Positions 16,372 through 26,329 of a stretch of DNA of 64,000 bases are shown one piece after another (the stretch's first letter is position 1; each line of letters begins with the position of its first letter). The DNA lies in the NCBI RefSeq assembly GCF_007747655.1, contig NZ_CP036274.1:1426001-1490000 (forward strand), read 5' to 3'. Origin of the DNA: Anatilimnocola aggregata. Its GTDB lineage: Bacteria > Planctomycetota > Planctomycetia > Pirellulales > Pirellulaceae. The position numbers and the translations under genes are program-made. A model generated the notes under the pieces. The model was not told the DNA's origin and did not search any database. It was given only the letters and a program-made list of their open reading frames with translations.

Positions 16372-18239
16372 ATCAGGAAGCTGCTGCCGAGGCAGCGATG
16401 GCCCGCGCGCGGCTGCAGCGAATGACGCCGCAGGAGGCCGAGCGAACCGGGGCAAGCCTGGTCGGACTGACGCTGCGGGACGAGACCACGGGGCTCGGTG
16501 GCCGAGCGATTCTCACGCTGGGAAAGCGAGACCTGACGCAGAGCTTGCCTTGGACGCGGCTGAGCACCGGTTCGCCGATTCTGCTCAGTGAAGAGAAGGT
16601 CGATGATGGGGCGACGGTGCGCGGCATCGTCAGTTGGCGCGACAAGCAGACGATTGAATTGGCGCTGGCTTATTCGCCCGAAGCAGTGGCCGATCGACCG
16701 ACCTGGCGTGTCGATCTGTCGAACGACGAAATTGCTCGCGACCGCCAGCGGTTCGCCTTACAACGGGCACTCTCAGCCGAAAAAGGCCGACTGTTCGAAC
16801 TGCGCGGAGCACTGCTGGGAGAAGAGTCACCCGAATTCAAACCGGCAATCGCGCCGGCGGAGTTGCCAGCCGGGACGCTGCTGAATGCTTCGCAGCGGGA
16901 GGCGATTGCCTTCGCCCTGTCGGCGCAAGACGTGGCCATCATTCACGGCCCGCCAGGAACCGGCAAGACGACGACAGTGGCCGAACTGATTCGCCAGGCC
17001 GCAGCGCGCGGCGAGAAAGTGCTCGCCACCGCGCCCAGCAACATGGGTGTCGACAATCTGCTGGAGCGACTGTTGCGAGCAGGCGTGAAAGCGGTGCGAC
17101 TTGGTCATCCGGCCCGCGTGCTGCCGGAACTGCGCGAGCATACGCTCGACTTGCTCGTGGAGAATCATCCCGATCTCAAAGTCGCGCGACGCTTGCTCAA
17201 AGAAGCTCGGGTGCTGCGCGATCAGGCCAGTCGCTTTAAGCGCGCCAAGCCCGCGCGGGGTGCCAAGCAAGAGATGCGGGCCGAAGCGAAGGAGCTGATT
17301 GCCGATGCCACGCAGATCGAGCGGCAGGTGATTGCTGAGTTGCTGGACGGGGCCGAAGTCCTCTGCGTCACGCTCACCGGGCTCGATCACGAAGTGCTCG
17401 GGCCGCGGCAATTCGATTTGGCGGTTATCGACGAAGCGTGTCAATCGACAGAACCGGCTTGCTGGATTCCGCTCCTCCGTTCGCAGCGACTCATCCTGGC
17501 TGGCGATCATTGCCAGCTGCCCCCCACCGTCGTCGCCACCGAAGCGCAGCGCGAAGGCTTTGGTGTGAGCCTGCAGGAACGGCTCATCAAACGTTATGGC
17601 GAGAAGTTGATTTCGCGCCGGCTGACCGTGCAGTACCGCATGCACACCGCCATCATGCAATTTTCGTCGCGCGAGTTCTACAACAACGAACTGGTCGCCG
17701 ATCCTTCCGTCGCCTCACACTTGCTGTGCGACCTGCCGGAGATCGAACGGATGCCGCTCACCGAAACGCCGCTCGAATTTGTCGACACCGCCGGGGCCAG
17801 CTACAACGAAGAGCAAGAACCCGATGGCGAGAGTCGTCGCAATCCCGAAGAAGCCAGGCTGGTCGAAAAGAAGGTCGACGCGCTGCTTGCCGCGGGTGTG
17901 GCCCCGAGCGAGATTGCCGTGATTTCGCCCTATGGTGCCCAGGTGCGGCTGCTGCGGGAGTTGCTCGGCGAAGACGGGCCAGAAGTGGACACGGTCGACG
18001 GCTTTCAAGGCCGCGAGAAGGAAGTAGTCGTGCTGTCGCTCGTCCGCTCGAACAGCACTGGCGAAATTGGCTTCCTCAGTGACACTCGCCGCATGAACGT
18101 CGCCCTGACCCGCGCCCGCCGCAAGCTGATCGTCATTGCCGACAGCTCGACCATCGGCGGCCACCCGTTTTATGCCCGCCTGCTCGAATATTTCGATCAG
18201 CAGGGAGCGTACCGCACGGTGTGGGAAGAGGTGGAGTAA
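16323..18239 (+). CDS. SF1B DNA/RNA helicase, IGHMBP2/UPF1-like AAA protein
   Basis: 638 residues. It has an N-terminal beta-barrel-like region before the motor (about 60-140), as in IGHMBP2-like helicases. The motor contains Walker A G-P-P-G-T-G-K-T-T-T, motif Ia A-P-S-N, Walker B as V-I-D-E-A-C-Q, motif III G-D-H-C-Q-L-P-P, motif IV Q-Y-R-M-H, motif V V-D-G-F-Q-G-R-E and motif VI A-L-T-R-A-R. All motor motifs are intact. A role in unwinding nucleic acids is inferred from the family; the cellular substrate is unknown. I chose the ATG at 16323; another seven codons upstream is possible. It overlaps the truncated gene before it, so its own promoter may lie inside that region. Confidence 0.85.
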   Translation: MPKFVEEHFARLLRCLNQEAAAEAAMARARLQRMTPQEAERTGASLVGLTLRDETTGLGGRAILTLGKRDLTQSLPWTRLSTGSPILLSEEKVDDGATVRGIVSWRDKQTIELALAYSPEAVADRPTWRVDLSNDEIARDRQRFALQRALSAEKGRLFELRGALLGEESPEFKPAIAPAELPAGTLLNASQREAIAFALSAQDVAIIHGPPGTGKTTTVAELIRQAAARGEKVLATAPSNMGVDNLLERLLRAGVKAVRLGHPARVLPELREHTLDLLVENHPDLKVARRLLKEARVLRDQASRFKRAKPARGAKQEMRAEAKELIADATQIERQVIAELLDGAEVLCVTLTGLDHEVLGPRQFDLAVIDEACQSTEPACWIPLLRSQRLILAGDHCQLPPTVVATEAQREGFGVSLQERLIKRYGEKLISRRLTVQYRMHTAIMQFSSREFYNNELVADPSVASHLLCDLPEIERMPLTETPLEFVDTAGASYNEEQEPDGESRRNPEEARLVEKKVDALLAAGVAPSEIAVISPYGAQVRLLRELLGEDGPEVDTVDGFQGREKEVVVLSLVRSNSTGEIGFLSDTRRMNVALTRARRKLIVIADSSTIGGHPFYARLLEYFDQQGAYRTVWEEVE

Positions 18240-18241
18240 AT

Positions 18242-18319
18242 GCAGAATGTAGAACGCAGAAGGCAGAATGAAGGCGGGGAGACTGTTTTTCATTCTGCCT
18301 TCTGCGTTCTACATTCTGC
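18242..18319. repeat. 31-bp perfect inverted repeat
   Basis: The arms 18242-18272 and 18289-18319 are perfect reverse complements over 31 bases around a 16-base loop. Each arm carries two GCAGAA-type motifs (AGAAGGCAGAATGAA at the loop end). It begins 3 bases after the helicase stop and ends 80 bases before ispG. A diverged relative lies at 37654-37741, so this is a dispersed element rather than only a terminator. Confidence 0.85.
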
Positions 18320-18401
18320 CTTCCAGTGATGTTGTCAATTTTCCTGCGGTTGTTGAGAATAGGTGTTGGTTAGCAACTGCGGCACGCCTGGGGAGACTTT
18401 G

Positions 18402-19550
18402 GTGCAAATTCAGCGGAACCCGACACGGTCGGTCAAGATTGGCTCGATCTTTCTCGGCAGCGAGCACCCGATTGCCGTGCAAAGCATGACGGCCACGCAT
18501 ACGCAGGATATCGATGCGACCGTCGCGCTCGTGAACGACCTGCAAGCTGCGGGGGCCGATGTCGTGCGGATTGCCGTCGACAGCAAAAAGGACGCTGAGG
18601 CACTCGCCGAGATTCGCAAGCAAACCACGGCGAACCTCTCGGTCGACCTGCAAGAGAACTATCGGCTGGCCGAACTCGTCGCGCCGCATGTCGATAAGGT
18701 CCGCTACAACCCGGGGCATCTCTATCATCACGAACCCACCAAGCCCTGGCAGGAAAAAGTGACTTACCTGGCCGGTGTTGCCAAGGATAACGACGTCGCC
18801 CTGCGCGTGGGCGTGAACTGTGGCAGTGTCGATCCCGCAAAGAAAGAAAAGTACGACCCAGCGGATTCGATTACACCGATGCTCGAAAGCGCTTGGGAGC
18901 ATTGCGACTTGCTCGATGGGCTCGACTTCACGCGCTACTGCGTCTCGCTGAAGGACAGCGACCCGCGGAAAGTGGTGGAAGTGAACAAGCGATTTGCGGA
19001 ACGTCGCCCGGACGTGCCGCTGCACTTGGGTGTGACCGAAGCGGGCTTACCACCGGATGGCGTCATCAAGACTCGCATCGCTTTCGAACAACTGATTGGC
19101 CGCGGCATTGGCGATACGATTCGCGTTTCGCTGACGGTGCCGAACAATCGCAAGAAGGAAGAAATTGAAGCGGGACGCAAGATCATTGCCGATATCGCCG
19201 CTGGGCGAGTTCGCAGCGTGGTCGATTACGGCCTGCAAACACTCAACATCATTGCTTGCCCCAGTTGTTCGCGCGTCGAGAACGAAGCGTTCATCGAACT
19301 GGCCCAGCAAGTGAAGGAAATGACCCGCTACGCCGAAAAACACGCCATCACCATCGCCGTGATGGGCTGCCGCGTGAACGGCCCCGGCGAAACCGACGAC
19401 GCCGATCTGGGCCTCTGGTGCGGCCCGAACTTCGTGAACCTCAAGCGGGGCGGCATCGAACTGGGCGCTTATCCCTATGACGCAATCCTGGGCAAGCTGA
19501 AGAGCGAACTAGATGCGCTGGTCGCGGCACGAATCGTCTCAAGCGCATAG
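18402..19550 (+). CDS. ispG: 4-hydroxy-3-methylbut-2-enyl-diphosphate synthase
   Basis: 382 residues, IspG/GcpE. It catalyses the penultimate step of the non-mevalonate isoprenoid pathway, reducing MEcPP to HMBPP with a [4Fe-4S] cluster. Seen: the TIM-barrel start [18 protein letters not shown], and the C-terminal cluster ligands A-C-P-S-C-S-R and G-C-R-V-N-G-P-G-E, with the nearby glutamate that completes coordination. I place the start at GTG 18402, which has GGGGAG six bases upstream; an earlier in-frame start would add an atypical extension. Single gene between the inverted repeat and a convergent Uma2 gene. Confidence 0.93.
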   Translation: MQIQRNPTRSVKIGSIFLGSEHPIAVQSMTATHTQDIDATVALVNDLQAAGADVVRIAVDSKKDAEALAEIRKQTTANLSVDLQENYRLAELVAPHVDKVRYNPGHLYHHEPTKPWQEKVTYLAGVAKDNDVALRVGVNCGSVDPAKKEKYDPADSITPMLESAWEHCDLLDGLDFTRYCVSLKDSDPRKVVEVNKRFAERRPDVPLHLGVTEAGLPPDGVIKTRIAFEQLIGRGIGDTIRVSLTVPNNRKKEEIEAGRKIIADIAAGRVRSVVDYGLQTLNIIACPSCSRVENEAFIELAQQVKEMTRYAEKHAITIAVMGCRVNGPGETDDADLGLWCGPNFVNLKRGGIELGAYPYDAILGKLKSELDALVAARIVSSA

Positions 19551-19566
19551 CAGCGACGTATGTGCC

Positions 19567-20148
19567 TTATTCGCCGATTGGGCCGTTGAGTAAGTCCTTG
19601 ACGTCCAGCAACTCTCTCAACTTGCAGCGGAAGCCGGGAACAACTTCTTCGCCGTCTAGTGGATCGTCCGCGTTGATGATGACGCCGCGTCCATCAGGAT
19701 GATAGACGCTGGCCTTCCGCGCAGCTGGATCGATGACCCAAACCAAACGCACTCCTGCAGTGAGGTAAAAATTCACCTTTTCAAATACTTCGGCTGCCAA
19801 GTCGTTGGGCGAAATTACTTCTACAGCCAAATCCGGAATGAACCGAGCATGGGCCAGTGGTAGCTCCGCCGACAGCAGTTTTGCGGCCGACACAAACGAC
19901 ACATCCGGTCGGCGCACTTGCGGTGTTTCTTCCATCGGGAACAGGTAGCTGGCGTCACCGGGGGCCACGAGTCCCAGTGAGTTTTTCACTACATAGTTGC
20001 TCAGGCGACGAAACAGCTCCCCGCTGATGACCGTTGATCGCCAGCCCACGGATTTTTCCACCAAGTTGCCGTTAACCAATTCGAAGGACTTCTGACCAGG
20101 AAGGCTCAGAAGCTCAGGCGTAGTTAAGGAGGAAGCAACAGTTGCCAT
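19567..20148 (-). CDS. Uma2 family (DUF820) putative endonuclease
   Basis: 193 residues with the restriction-endonuclease-like fold of the Uma2 family: F-E-L-V-N-G-N-L-V-E-K near the N-terminus, R-R-P-D-V-S-F-V with the metal-binding Asp, P-D-L-A-V-E-V-I-S-P with the catalytic Glu, and the W-V-I-D-P strand. Such genes occur in many copies in cyanobacteria and planctomycetes; their role is not established. It faces ispG tail to tail (16-base gap) and lies 99 bases downstream of the FAD oxidoreductase gene on the same strand. Confidence 0.85.
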   Translation of the reverse strand: MATVASSLTTPELLSLPGQKSFELVNGNLVEKSVGWRSTVISGELFRRLSNYVVKNSLGLVAPGDASYLFPMEETPQVRRPDVSFVSAAKLLSAELPLAHARFIPDLAVEVISPNDLAAEVFEKVNFYLTAGVRLVWVIDPAARKASVYHPDGRGVIINADDPLDGEEVVPGFRCKLRELLDVKDLLNGPIGE

Positions 20149-20247
20149 GAGAACACTCGTTAAACCTGCAGGGCGGATCGTCTCTCCACTCGATTGTACT
20201 GCAAAACTCGGGGAATCAGAAATCCGGTTTGTGGTTCAAATTTGTGT

Positions 20248-21834
20248 TCAGGTTGGTGCCGTCGCGATCTTCAGGTCACTCGCTAACTTCGCCGGATCAA
20301 TCGCCGCTACGTCCATCGATTGCTCATGCGCGCGGAAGGCAGCATAGCCGGCGATTTGGCCCGTGGTCATCCAGACGGGTTCCATCCGCAGCACGCTCAT
20401 GGCGACATGCGTACACGACATCGCCACGGGGACGAGCAGGTTGTCGATGTTTTTGGGAAGCAACGCGCCATAGGGAATCTGGCCGGGCCGCGCGGGGCCG
20501 GTCGCTTTGCTGGGGTACCACAGCACTCCCTCCATGAAACCGTCGACAGCTTTGCTCCGGTCCTGGCAGGGATGGACGTCGAACGAATGTTCGCCAAGAG
20601 CAATCGGATGTTCAACCCGCGGCGTGCGGCCATCTTTGTCCGGCATGAAGTTCAGCTGCGTGATCTTGGCTCGCCCCTCGATCCGCCGCCCCTGACGAAC
20701 ATAGATTTGCCACGGCCAATGTCCGCTGGTCACAAACTCCTGCTTGTGCAAACCGAGCGAGGCTACTTGCGAACGAATGTTCTCGGGCACGCGTTTGTCG
20801 TTCTGCAAAAACCAGAGCATGCCAGCAGCATGGTCGATGTGAAATTTCGCCAGCTGAGCGCGGGGCTCTCGTGCCGCTTCGGGCCAGGTCCAGTTTTTGC
20901 CTGGGCAATTCAAACTGGTGAGCCACTCGATATGGCCGTTCGCTTCGATCTTGCGCCCGGGGAGTTTCGCTCCGCTCGACCACCGTGTCACGCGGCCGCT
21001 CTTGAAGTCGCCCAGCAGCGGCTCGAAATCGGGCAGATGCTCTTCGTAGGTTGCCGGCTTTTCAATCGGCACTCGCTGGGCGGGATCATCGGTGAAGATC
21101 GAGCGGGCACAGAAGGCTTGAATGGCCGGCGAAGCCTGGCCCGAGTCAGCCGTGACGATCTGCTTGCCGGTGCGAAAGTTCATGTAATGAATGCCAGCCA
21201 GCGGCTCGTTGAATTCATCCTGCGCCTCGCGACCCACGCGATAAGGCACCTTGGCTGCTGCGGCCAGATCGCCTTCATACGTGCCGTCGATGAAGGTCTG
21301 TGCTCGAATCAACTGCGTCGCTCGCTCCCCCTCCAGCCGCACGCTAACAATCTTCGCGCCCTCGCATTGGGCCGCCTCCAAGTGATGGGCCGGCAAATAA
21401 CGCAACCTGGGTGCCTGCAGGGCAATCATCTGGTTAAAGACCCGCTGAGCGACCGAGGGCTCGTAATACCAGCCGTCGTGAATCAGTTTGAAATCGGGAT
21501 GCTGCTCGCCCAGCATGCTCACATACTCTTCGCGCACGCGGCGGACGAACTCGAGCACCAGCCCGCCGAATAAGTGGCGACGAACGGCATCGGTCGTACA
21601 TAGCCCGCTCGCGGCCATGCCGCCAGGATGAAGATAGGGACAAGCGAGCGTGACTCTCAGGCCGCGCCGGGCTGCTTCGATCGCCGCTGCAATTCCGCCT
21701 GGCGTGCTCCCATAGACAAAGACATCGCAGGCGGAAGACTGGGCTCCTTTGTCGTTGCCCGCCGCTGATTGAACAGCCGCGAGCGCTAGCGAGCCAGTGG
21801 CCAGAGTTGTTTGGAGAAAATCGCGACGTTGCAT
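20248..21834 (-). CDS. exported FAD-dependent oxidoreductase
   Basis: 528 residues. The N-terminus R-R-D-F-L-Q-T-T-L-A-T-G-S is a Tat-type signal (one residue off the strict twin-arginine consensus), so it is probably folded before export. Then comes the FAD-binding Rossmann motif D-V-F-V-Y-G-S-T-P-G-G-I-A-A-A-I-E-A-A-R-R-G, H-P-G-G-M-A-A-S-G-L, and D-G-T-Y-E-G-D-L near residue 190, all features of the PF12831 FAD-dependent oxidoreductases. A C-terminal M-E-P-V-W-M-T-T-G-Q-I-A-G-Y segment closes the FAD site. Substrate unknown, often sugar-related in planctomycetes. It is the second gene of an operon, 18 bases after the SDR gene. Confidence 0.85.
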   Translation of the reverse strand: MQRRDFLQTTLATGSLALAAVQSAAGNDKGAQSSACDVFVYGSTPGGIAAAIEAARRGLRVTLACPYLHPGGMAASGLCTTDAVRRHLFGGLVLEFVRRVREEYVSMLGEQHPDFKLIHDGWYYEPSVAQRVFNQMIALQAPRLRYLPAHHLEAAQCEGAKIVSVRLEGERATQLIRAQTFIDGTYEGDLAAAAKVPYRVGREAQDEFNEPLAGIHYMNFRTGKQIVTADSGQASPAIQAFCARSIFTDDPAQRVPIEKPATYEEHLPDFEPLLGDFKSGRVTRWSSGAKLPGRKIEANGHIEWLTSLNCPGKNWTWPEAAREPRAQLAKFHIDHAAGMLWFLQNDKRVPENIRSQVASLGLHKQEFVTSGHWPWQIYVRQGRRIEGRAKITQLNFMPDKDGRTPRVEHPIALGEHSFDVHPCQDRSKAVDGFMEGVLWYPSKATGPARPGQIPYGALLPKNIDNLLVPVAMSCTHVAMSVLRMEPVWMTTGQIAGYAAFRAHEQSMDVAAIDPAKLASDLKIATAPT

Positions 21835-21852
21835 ACTGCACCTAAAAAGTCT

Positions 21853-22638
21853 TTACGTGGTCACGGCCCGGTCGAGATGCGTGTAGCCACCATCGACATG
21901 AATCAACTGCCCGGTGGTGTGGCTCGAACGCGGCGAAAGTAAGAAGACGACCATGTTGGCAATTTCCTCGGCCGTCGTCATCCGCCGCTGATAAGGAATG
22001 CGCGCTTCGATCTTGGCCCGCTCGCCATCCGGATCTCCCAGCGTGCGAATCCACTTCGCATAGAGCGGCGTCCAACACTCGGCAACAATGACTGCGTTCA
22101 CGCGAATATCGTACTTGCCCAGCTCGATGGCCCATTCTCGCGTGAGTGCGTTCCGTCCACCGTTGGCCGCCGCGTACGCCGAAGTATGTCCTTGGCCGGT
22201 CTCACTCACTTTGCTGCCGATGTTGACGATGGCTCCCTTTGTGGCCTTCAGTTGCGGCAAGGCAAACCGGGCCATTTCGTAATAGTGAACCAGGTTGCGC
22301 TGCAGCGACGCGAGAAATTCTTCAGTGCTGCCGTCTTCCAGGTTGATGTTGTCATTAATCCCCGCATTATTGACGAGGCCATCAATCCGCCCACACTGCG
22401 CGACTGCTGACTTCACCGCCCGTTCGCACGCGGCACTATCCGTCAGTTCGGCGACAATCCCGATCGCTCGGCCACCGCGGGCGACGATCTCGTTGACAGC
22501 CTGATCGTTATCGCTCTGACTGCGGCCAATGATGACGGGAATCGCCCCTTCCGCCGCCAGCACATCGGCAATGGCGCGGCCAATTCCTTTGGCACCACCG
22601 GTCACCAGAATCACCTGATCTTGCAGTTGCAGGTCCAT
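21853..22638 (-). CDS. SDR-family oxidoreductase with catalytic Lys replaced by Asn
   Basis: 261 residues. NAD(P)-binding T-G-G-A-K-G-I-G and the structural N-N-A-G motif are intact, and the catalytic Ser is in N-I-G-S-K-V. The active-site Tyr is present, but the expected Y-x-x-x-K reads Y-A-A-A-N-G-G: the lysine codon is AAC (Asn). The C-terminal G-Q-L-I-H-V-D-G-G-Y is normal. The flanking Q-G-H-T-S-A-Y and A-L-T-R-E-W-A resemble L-fucose/sugar dehydrogenase-like SDRs. The substitution predicts changed or reduced activity, unless another residue replaces the lysine. Co-transcribed with the FAD oxidoreductase; divergent from a second SDR 130 bases away. Confidence 0.85.
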   Translation of the reverse strand: MDLQLQDQVILVTGGAKGIGRAIADVLAAEGAIPVIIGRSQSDNDQAVNEIVARGGRAIGIVAELTDSAACERAVKSAVAQCGRIDGLVNNAGINDNINLEDGSTEEFLASLQRNLVHYYEMARFALPQLKATKGAIVNIGSKVSETGQGHTSAYAAANGGRNALTREWAIELGKYDIRVNAVIVAECWTPLYAKWIRTLGDPDGERAKIEARIPYQRRMTTAEEIANMVVFLLSPRSSHTTGQLIHVDGGYTHLDRAVTT

Positions 22639-22768
22639 CGCGGGCTCGTCGAGAGAGGATACGGGCTAGGGAGAAACGACCATCATAGCTGGCCCGTTTT
22701 CAATCCGCCCGTCGTTCGCTAGATTCAGGCTCGCACTATCTCTCCCCCTCTTCGCAGGAGCCGCAGCT

Positions 22769-23527
22769 GTGACCAAATTCTCGCTCGCTGGACGTGTCGC
22801 ACTGGTTACCGGCAACAGTACCGGACTGGGCAAGGCGATTGGTCTGGTGCTGGGACAAGCGGGGGCCAAGGTCGTTGTGAACTATGCCAACAACGCGCAG
22901 CGGGCACAGCTGGCGTTCGACGAATATCGCCAGGCGGGCATTGAGACCGCGCTGGTGCAGGCCGACGTGACCAGCGAAGAGGGAGTCGAAAAACTCTTTC
23001 GCGAGACCGAAGCCAAGCTGGGCCAGGTCGATATCATCGTGCCGAATGCAACCTGCGAGCAACCTCACAAGACGATCGAAGACTACGACTGGGCCTTCTA
23101 TCAACGGATGCTCGACTTTTTCATCAAGAGCCCGTTCTTGCTCGCCAAACGCGGCCTGCCTCACATGAAGCAGCAGCAGTGGGGCCGCTTCATCAACATT
23201 ACCAGCGAGGTCTTTCATCGCTCGGTGGCTCCGTTTAGTGCCTATGTTGCTGCGAAAGGTGGCCAGGTCGGTTGGTCGCGCAGCATGAGCCGCGAATTGG
23301 CTCCGTATGGCATCACCGTGAACATGGTGGCCCCCGGTTGGATTCCCGTTGAGCGCCACGAGAACGATCCTCAAGAGGAAAAAGACGCTTATCACGCCCT
23401 CATTCCCGCTGGTCGCTGGGGCGTGCCTAAAGATGTCGCTGAAGCGGTCCTCTACCTTGCCAGCGACGAAGCCTCCTTCGTCACCGGGCAGACCATCTGC
23501 GTCAACGGCGGCATGACACCCTGGTAA
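22769..23527 (+). CDS. SDR-family oxidoreductase
   Basis: 252 residues. A G-N-S-T-G-L-G-K-A-I nucleotide-binding motif is followed by V-P-N-A-T (in place of the usual NNAG), the catalytic Ser in N-I-T-S-E-V, and the intact Y-V-A-A-K-G-G active site. It ends with the family-typical G-Q-T-I-C-V-N-G-G-M. The start is GTG at 22769, just behind GGAGCCGCAG. It is divergent from the Asn-bearing SDR; the intervening 130 bases hold both promoters. The two SDRs and the FAD oxidoreductase together suggest a small carbohydrate- or polyol-oxidising module. That is inference; substrates are unknown. Confidence 0.85.
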   Translation: MTKFSLAGRVALVTGNSTGLGKAIGLVLGQAGAKVVVNYANNAQRAQLAFDEYRQAGIETALVQADVTSEEGVEKLFRETEAKLGQVDIIVPNATCEQPHKTIEDYDWAFYQRMLDFFIKSPFLLAKRGLPHMKQQQWGRFINITSEVFHRSVAPFSAYVAAKGGQVGWSRSMSRELAPYGITVNMVAPGWIPVERHENDPQEEKDAYHALIPAGRWGVPKDVAEAVLYLASDEASFVTGQTICVNGGMTPW

Positions 23528-23531
23528 CCTC

Positions 23532-23592
23532 GTGGCATAGGCTTCCAGCCTGTGAAGCATTCAATGCCGGACAGGCTGGAAGCCTATACCAC
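23532..23592. repeat. 22-bp inverted repeat after the SDR gene
   Basis: The arm 23532-23553 (ending GGCTTCCAGCCTGT) and the arm 23571-23592 (ACAGGCTGGAAGCC...) match at 21 of 22 positions around a 17-base loop. It starts 5 bases after the SDR stop. It could end transcription or belong to the palindromic repeat families seen elsewhere; no T-tract follows. Confidence 0.7.
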
Positions 23593-23695
23593 TTGCGCCT
23601 GCCACTAGCCCTGCTCCAAATGCGACCGAGGCTCTATAATCGAGGGTCTTTGGATTTCGGCAAATTGGCACGCATAGGTACGAGCGCGGACGAAC

Positions 23696-25366
<1,671 letters not shown>

Positions 25367-25419
25367 GATTTGTCTTCGCCGAGTGCGAAACGGCAGGGGA
25401 AAATCTCGGACGCACTTGC

Positions 25420-25448
25420 TTGACAAGTATTCACTAAGTAGTGATAAT
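25420..25448 (+). promoter_or_regulatory. near-consensus sigma-70 promoter
   Basis: TTGACA (25420-25425) and GATAAT (25443-25448) are separated by exactly 17 bases. It is the best-looking promoter in the window. It lies 54 bases after ettA and points away from it into a stretch without any gene on the same strand, which is why a non-coding transcript is proposed. Confidence 0.6.
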
Positions 25449-25454
25449 GCCGCT

Positions 25455-25771
25455 GGCTGCTTTGGCAACTTGGTGGAATAAGTCTGCGCGCGTGGCGGCA
25501 ACCGTTCGCGCGGCTGCTCGGGATCGTTTTTTGGCTCGGCTGTTCAACGGCCGCAAGCGGCTCGGTTAACCGCAGATTGAATGGGCCACGAACCAGGTAA
25601 GCGGCCGAGTTTATCAACAAATAGGCTGATTGCAGCAGTGGTAAATTAGCCGCAAGTTGTTGACAAAAAATGACTTAACCTTGATGCGAAGAATGGGTCG
25701 GTGTTGATAAATCGGGGGGCAATGCCGACCAGAGGGCAACAAAAAAGCCCCGCTGAGGTGACGGGGCTTTT
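25455..25771 (+). ncRNA. candidate non-coding RNA (~315 nt)
   Basis: This region starts at the predicted transcription start of the promoter at 25420-25448 and ends at an intrinsic terminator. Open frames inside are short and lack ribosome sites. Several internal complementary segments exist, for example CGGCCGC near 25551 with GCGGCCG near 25600, and AAGCGGC-type stems. I do not see conserved signatures of tmRNA, RNase P RNA or SRP RNA; a 6S-type or new regulatory RNA is possible. Everything except the promoter and terminator sequences is inference. Confidence 0.45.
25743..25771. terminator. bidirectional intrinsic terminator
   Basis: AAAAGCCCCG pairs with CGGGGCTTTT around a nine-base loop, giving a GC stem with A-tract on one side and T-tract on the other. 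It can stop transcription from both sides: the candidate small RNA (and any ettA read-through) on the plus strand, and the small membrane-protein gene ending at 25881 on the minus strand. Confidence 0.8.
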
Positions 25772-25880
25772 AGTCGTTTGTCGTTGTCTGGCGGTCACGC
25801 CGGGGAAATAGCATCCGCAGCAGCCAAAGAGGAGAGCGTGGCTGTCGCAAGATTGCCTGATTTTGCAGTGCAACTAAAAA

Positions 25881-26177
25881 CTACAGCACTGTGCTGTAAT
25901 GGGCACTGGGTTGCAGGGACGGATCGAGATTGCCTTGCACGCGTCCCGCCCCGCCAGCCACATTCCCCACCACACTTAAGATAATGCCCGCCACCAGCAT
26001 GCCGAGCGGAATCTTGGCCTGCTCCATGTGTTGCACACCATAGATGATTGCGGCGATACCGCAGAAAATGCTGACGATACCCCACACGATGTCGCCATTC
26101 TGGAAGGCAATGACAACGATCCAAATCAAGCCAACCAGCGACAGCACCGAACCAAGCAACCCAAGCATCATCATCAT
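25881..26177 (-). CDS. small integral membrane protein (98 aa)
   Basis: Three or so hydrophobic segments: L-G-L-L-G-S-V-L-S-L-V-G-L-I-W-I-V-V-I-A-F, then I-V-W-G-I-V-S-I-F-C-G-I-A-A-I-I-Y, then I-P-L-G-M-L-V-A-G-I-I-L-S-V-V-G. A polar C-terminal tail follows. The start has four consecutive methionines and GAGG a few bases upstream. No family is named with confidence; small proteins of this kind are often annotated as hypothetical membrane proteins. It ends facing the bidirectional terminator. Confidence 0.65.
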   Translation of the reverse strand: MMMMLGLLGSVLSLVGLIWIVVIAFQNGDIVWGIVSIFCGIAAIIYGVQHMEQAKIPLGMLVAGIILSVVGNVAGGAGRVQGNLDPSLQPSAHYSTVL

Positions 26178-26329
26178 GGCAGCCTCAATGAAAAGAGTTT
26201 GCTACGGTGTGCGGAGTCGTTCCGCGGTTTTCCGTGCGGTGATAGTCTAAAACACCTCCCCCAAAAATGCTACCAGAGTTTTTTTCGAGAACTGAGGCAG
26301 TTTGGAACGAGTTGAACAGCTCGCCGTGG

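Noticed and set aside
20320-21573. 417-residue plus-strand open frame opposite the FAD oxidoreductase
   Set aside because: The minus strand encodes a clear FAD oxidoreductase with signal peptide; the plus frame shows no domain and has a random-like composition.
22736-23560. 274-residue minus-strand open frame under the second SDR
   Set aside because: The plus strand carries the full SDR signature set; the minus frame has none.
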